DNA of 64,000 bases from Gastrodia elata (lineage: Eukaryota; Streptophyta; Magnoliopsida; Asparagales; Orchidaceae), in NCBI GenBank assembly GCA_016760335.1, contig CM028684.1:5062501-5126500 (forward strand). Direction: 5' to 3'. The first letter of the stretch is position 1, and each line of letters begins with the position of its first letter. The position numbers were made by a program, and so were the translations under genes. The notes under the pieces were generated by a model. The model made no database searches, was not told where the DNA came from, and was given only the letters and a program-made list of their open reading frames with translations. Positions 59,601 through 64,000 of the stretch are shown one piece after another.

Positions 59601-61076
59601 GCTGCACTGAGTTGGGTTCCAGAAGGAAGTTCAACACTAATGTTTAGCCAATCTATAAAAGGGCAAATTTAAAGTTTTGGAAAGACTTTTTGATATAAAC
59701 AAATGGTTGGATCCAGTATCAAATAGTAGTTTGCAAGGTTTTTGATTATTACAACTGGATCCTAATTTTAACCATATTTAAAATCATTATCTGAACTTGT
59801 AAGAAAAAATATAACTTAACGCTGAAGATAAATATATGATCGAATATGTGTATCTAAAATGACGTTATTATCTTCAACAACTTCCAAGGTGTAAGGGTAT
59901 AGACCCTAGCAGCTCATGTGGGCTTTTGATTATAGACCTGCTTTTGAGGAAGCTTTGATGTGTTAGGTCGAGATCTATTACCTCTTTCTTTCACTGGAGC
60001 TTGAGTTGCAAACTATGGAGGAGGCATGATTGCCAACTGTTGGCTTCTACGATTCATTGGATTTGGGTTGAAAAGTGGATTTCACATGGAATGGTCAATA
60101 CGGGCACCATCCACAATTTCATTGAAGTTGCAAAAGTGATCTTGTCTGTCATAGGTGTAGCAGCATTGCTTGTTGTGGTAGCACTTCCCATGAGGATGAG
60201 GTTTCGTACATCCATTGTATGGATTGGAAGAGGTAGAAGCTACTTCAATCTAATATACCTTCCCTGAGGGAAATCAAGCTCTCTTGGAGTTATCATTTCT
60301 ATTAGTAGATGAGTTGAATGTCCTCTTGTCATCCTTTTGGGACTAATGCTGATCAAGCAATCAGACTATCTCGATTAGTTCAGCGAAATTTGACAGCCTT
60401 AAGGGTACAATGTGATCCTTTATTGTATCGTGCAACCCACTTAGAAAACGGTGGCAACGAGCATCTTCAGTTTGTACCATATTAGGTGCAAATAAAGCTA
60501 GGCACCTAAATTCTACTTCGTTTTCATCCAAGGGATAGTATCCCTGCCTTAGCCTAAGGAACATATCCCCCAGATTGTTCTGAACCAAGGGAGGAATGTA
60601 TTCCACTCTAAATTCTTTGATGAATGCATCCCAAGGACTATCCTCAATTTGGTAGTCTATGAATAGCATATTCTAGATTTAATCCGACTAGTATTTGGCT
60701 TCATCTTGAAACATGTGGGCTGTCAGCCTAATGGCTTTAGAATCTCGACACTTAATGCTTGTCAAACTTTTCTCAGCCAACTTCATCCAGTTGGTTGTGT
60801 CCATAGCTGACTTACTCCCATTAAAAGTAGGAGTCCTTAATCGGATAAAACTATGTAAGAGTCCATCCGTTGACTGATAATGCTATTGGGGAGGATAATA
60901 CAATGCAGAGGCTATGGATGTTGGTGAAGGATTGCTTTGTACTGTAATTAATCTCTCTATTCTTTCAGTTTTCCTGACAATAGTTTCTACTAAAGATTTA
61001 ACTGTCTCTAGAAGTGCATTGATTTCAGAAGAGGAACAACTAGATGCTGCAGGGGTATAAGATGACTATCCAGGAT
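56666..61076 (-). pseudogene. Chromovirus-like Ty3/gypsy gag-pol remnant, minus strand
   Basis: Reading on the minus strand: gag (about 61076-60361; RLTAHMFQDEAKYW, then YQIEDSPWDAFIKEF and FLSGLHDTIKDHIV), a decayed zinc region (about 60230-60150), protease with intact DTGS (59709-59720), RT N-terminal part (59214-59002), RT core with intact IDDILIYSK (Asp pair at 58721-58726), RNase H end (about 58060-57960), and integrase with FDHDSGFTSKF and a Glu in WKIEQVI (57470-57100), then MAPYEALYGRK (57036 on). It is better preserved at catalytic sites than its relative at 4605-8950 but still has many stops and frameshifts. Confidence 0.92.
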
Positions 61077-61264
61077 GCATATTATATTTGACTTTTAAAA
61101 AATAACATTCTTTGAGAATCTAAGTAGAGCTAAAAATAGATGAGTTTATTTTATTGATCATTTCAACTAGAACATAAATAATAGGAAAAGTACAACATAG
61201 AACAATTCACTAAAACATTTATTTAATTTATTTTGTCAAAAAGGTGAGATAGAAGTCTTCAAAA
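61077..61264. other. AT-rich spacer between two gag remnants
   Basis: No domain recognised. It separates the gag start of the chromovirus-like element from a second gag fragment on the same strand. Confidence 0.4.
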
Positions 61265-61515
61265 GTAACTTCATTACTTTCCCTTCTTCGCATCTATGTG
61301 AGTTCCCAAAAGGTGATGGCCCACCATTTTTCTGCTTGATCCTGAAGGAGGTAGGTCATCAGTGAGACTTGGACCCCATCAGAGCATTCCATCGCCTCAA
61401 GGATGGAAATTACGTGCTATAGCCACTCCTTGGATAAGATAGGGAATTGTAGTCCTCTAAAGAGAGCACGTTCAAGCATCTTATCTAACACTAGTGTTCC
61501 TTGTTCAGACACTCC
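61265..61515 (-). pseudogene. Second gypsy gag N-terminal fragment
   Basis: One minus-strand frame reads EWLxHVISILEAMECSDG (x is a stop), then LMTYLLQDQAEKWWAITFWE, the core of a retrotransposon gag domain. The gag at 60700-61070 already has its own version (DTTNWMKLAEKSLTSIKC... FQDEAKYW), so two gag N-terminal domains lie in series. Confidence 0.75.
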
Positions 61516-61870
61516 ATCATCATGCCTTCAATTCTTTTGACCTATGTAGAAGTCAAACTTTCATATGGATTCAAACCTTTTGAGGTATTTTTAGGTTGAC
61601 ATTTTCAAGTATATATTGATCTTATATGTTAAATTAAATAACATTAGTCAATTTTGAGCTATTTATTATCCTTAAGATTATTAATGTATGAGTTATATAT
61701 TTGAGCATTTCATATTACTTATTTGAGTATTCTCATTCTATGCATTTTATTTTGAGTATTTGATTATGGTGCTATGAATGTATTTCAAGTCATCACTTAG
61801 TGACTGCACTGGAAGAAGAATAATCCATTAGGTAGATAAGAATGCAAATTCCAATCTGATACCATATGGA

Positions 61871-61973
61871 GTTCTCTAATACCAACTGTGGTGGCCATCC
61901 CTTAATCAATTAGGATTAAGTGGTGGTTGTCATCAGACAATCCCTCACTTAGCATTATATTAGAAATAAGCAT
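61871..61973 (-). mobile_element. LTR 3' end with Met-type primer binding site
   Basis: On the minus strand ...TTAAGGGATGGCCACCACA (LTR end, 61887) is followed by GTTGGTATTAGAGAAC, close to the initiator-Met primer site TGGTATCAGAG. The LTR end resembles GCCGCCACA at 24766 and 30026, which links that long LTR family to a Met-primed element. Only about 87 bp of the LTR remain. The leader down to 61516 shows nothing recognisable. Confidence 0.72.
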
Positions 61974-63248
61974 TGACAGACTGTAAATACACGTCTGCGC
62001 TTGCACGCAAGTGTACGTGGTCTGAAGTAATAAGAGGAAAGTGTGACTTTCTGGGAATTTATTGATCCTCAGAGAATTGGTTAATTTGGCACCAAGGTGT
62101 ATCTATTCTCACTAATATTTAAGCTATAGTATGTATTGGATGAGTGGTCTAAAATTAGCACAAATATTCACTAAGTAAAATAACAAGATTTAAGAAAGCG
62201 GAGACTTGGGGCCATCCCACATGCTATGACATAATATTTATGTAGATTGGTTACTCAAGCTTTATCATTTAATTCAATTAAAATCAAGTGCACATTGTTG
62301 TCCTTGAGTCTAGCTCAAGTCTTACAAGTTCAAATCTCGTGCACAAAATAAACTCACATTCGGTTCTACTTTGGCACAAAGACTCTTGTAAGATTCTTGG
62401 GATTTAAATTTTAATCTTATTCTCTTGATCAAGGAGAGCATGATTTTTAAACCTTAGGATCTTACAAGCATTGATTTCCACTACGAGCATCACTCGCATC
62501 ATACATAGTTGAGATGAGGGATTCACATGTTGGGCTCAACGAGTATGTCACTTAATTTATGAGCACTCAACACTTCCTTCCTCTACCTCAATTATGTTGA
62601 GCTAAGGAGCTCATTTAGTGGGTCTTAGCATCACTTGCATCAACTCTTTGGTAGAGCTTAGATTGAGGTGCATTGAGCTTATGAACTTTCTCACATAGTT
62701 CCAAGCCTTCATGCACTCATAATCTAGCATCCAACCTAAGGTGAGATAAGGATCACAAGATAATTAGTTCTTGGAGTTTGTTTTTAGTTCTTTTCTCATA
62801 ATCACATTCAAGACTAATTAGATAAAAATTTCTTAGTAAGTCATTAAAATTACAAACAAGTTATGCTTGAGGGAAAACATTCATACATTAATATTATATT
62901 ATGCAAATGGGACTTAACCCCCAACCCTCCCCAAGGGAGTTTAGCTACTCATTGCATAAGAAAAGAAGAAAAACACATACATGGATAAAGACCCTTTCAT
63001 GGTCAACTAAAAAGAAATACAAGAGTAGAGTTTAGAAGATACTAGGAACACTCCGTATAAGTTCTTCGAAATCCTTGTTCCCCTTGTCAGTGTTCCCTCC
63101 TTTGGTCACTAGTGCTGCCTTCTTCCTCCTCTTCCAAAGCAAGAGCTTGCCTTCCACCCATGAGGAGTTCCTCTTTTCCCTTAGTTCTCCTCCTTACTTA
63201 GTAGAATTTTTGCTAAAATTGTGAACCCTCCTCTAGTCAAGAGGAGGG

Positions 63249-63258
63249 GTATTTATAG
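63249..63258 (-). promoter_or_regulatory. LTR TATA box, minus strand
   Basis: The minus strand reads CTATAAATAC in a CCTCCTATAAATACCCCTCC context. The GC cluster begins about 247 bp upstream in minus sense. Confidence 0.75.
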
Positions 63259-63504
63259 GAGGGGGGCTGCCTTCTTCTTCTCCTCATATCAAACCAGCTT
63301 TTCCATTTAAAAATTTGAATTCATCATGGCAATATCCTCCATTGATGGTGAGGTGATAATAATCTTCAATTGTTTACTCAAAATATCACCTCAAAGCCTC
63401 CTTTTTGAAATAAAATGGGCTGCTGCAGGAAATGATGGCTGGAGACAAAATGCAGGATAGAGGTCATGTCCCCAGCCACAATAAATGCTTGTCTAGGAAA
63501 ATTT

Positions 63505-63890
63505 TGCGGCGGGCTGCGGCAGCTCGCTGGAGCGCGCTGCGGCGTGCTGCGGCATGAAATGGTCCTTAGCAATTTTGCCAAATCCCCCGCTACCGCGCAC
63601 TACCGCATTTAAGCTACGGAAGGTGTTAGCTGCAGACCACTGCAGCGTGCGACCGCGCGCTGTAGCGGGTCATTTTGCGAAAAACACTGTTCACTTAGTT
63701 GGGCAGCCCTATTTATAAAGTTAAGTATTTCCGCTACAAACCGCTACAGCGCGCGATCGCTGCGCTGTAGCGGCTTATTCCGCAAACACTATTGAATTAG
63801 TTTAGGCATTCATTTTTATATAGTTTAGAGGTTTCCACTGTAGGCTGTTCCGGGGCGCGGTAGCGCGCTGTAGCGTGCAGTAGCGGATTC
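63505..63890 (-). repeat. GC-rich motif cluster, minus-strand LTR
   Basis: Forms of GCGCGCTGTAGCGGGTCATT, GAGCGCGCTGCGGCGTGCTG and GGTAGCGCGCTGTAGCG. Less regular spacing than at 3575-3975. Confidence 0.8.
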
Positions 63891-64000
63891 CCTTAATAAA
63901 TTTTAAAATTTCTGCAAAAATGCCTTAGAACTCCTTTGGATTCCATTTCCTTGAAAAAGATAGAAAAAATTGATTTAGGAGCAGCATAAAGATCTTAAAT

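Larger units (their letters stand above)
61974..64000 (-). mobile_element. Athila-like LTR, minus strand, running off the window
   Basis: It starts (plus view) TGACAGACTGTAAATACACG, the exact reverse of the LTR end at 48799, and contains the reversed transcribed tail, TATA box (63249-63258) and GC cluster (63505-63890). By alignment the LTR should end about 60 bp beyond the window. The 3' side has no primer site, so this is a 3' LTR or a solo LTR. All ORF-like stretches inside are fortuitous. Confidence 0.88.

Overview
This is AT-rich plant nuclear DNA, from an angiosperm that cannot be named further from sequence alone. It is a nest of LTR retrotransposons from the Athila-like, Tekay/chromovirus-like and copia lineages, plus one plant LINE. 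The retroelement genes are broken by stops and frameshifts, many of the kind C-to-T decay of methylated cytosines produces. I find one convincing host gene, a single-exon calmodulin-like EF-hand protein on the minus strand at about 33.17-33.61 kb. There is no rRNA, tRNA, CRISPR or bacterial-style operon.

Layout, left half. 1-4.6 kb: 3' half of an Athila-like element (RT end, RNase H, integrase, polypurine tract, truncated LTR with a 41-bp minisatellite). 4.6-10.4 kb: 5'-truncated chromovirus-like element with the start of its 3' LTR. 10.4-15.27 kb: a very long (about 4.9 kb) LTR. 15.3-24.77 kb: a second long LTR, split by a 2.49-kb solo LTR (5-bp duplication CTCAC) and by a 3.8-kb LINE. 24.77-27.07 kb: copia fragment, minus strand. 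27.07-32.32 kb: a direct tandem duplicate of about 17.98-27.07 kb that lacks the LINE. 32.37-32.75 kb: probable copia LTR.

Layout, right half. 33.17-33.70 kb: the calmodulin-like gene and its TATA box. 34.6-41.6 kb: two long minus-strand LTRs in series. 41.6-46.7 kb: two truncated plus-strand LTRs. 46.69-54.78 kb: an Athila-like element with both LTRs, a tRNA-Asp primer site, gag, protease and an extra 3' ORF, but no reverse transcriptase or integrase. 54.8-61.1 kb: LTR fragments and a second chromovirus-like element on the minus strand. 61.1-62.0 kb: leader and gag of another element with a Met-type primer site. 61.97-64.0 kb: minus-strand Athila-like LTR running off the window.

The most unusual signals are: (1) the gag-protease-ORF2 Athila-like element without polymerase or integrase, whose extra ORF has a promoter-like block in front of it; (2) a short GC-rich near-palindromic motif (forms of GCGCGCTGCAGCGGG) in nine clusters across several LTR families, six of which lie about 180-260 bp upstream of a TATA box; (3) a tandem duplication whose younger event order is fixed by a LINE present in one copy and an empty site in the other.
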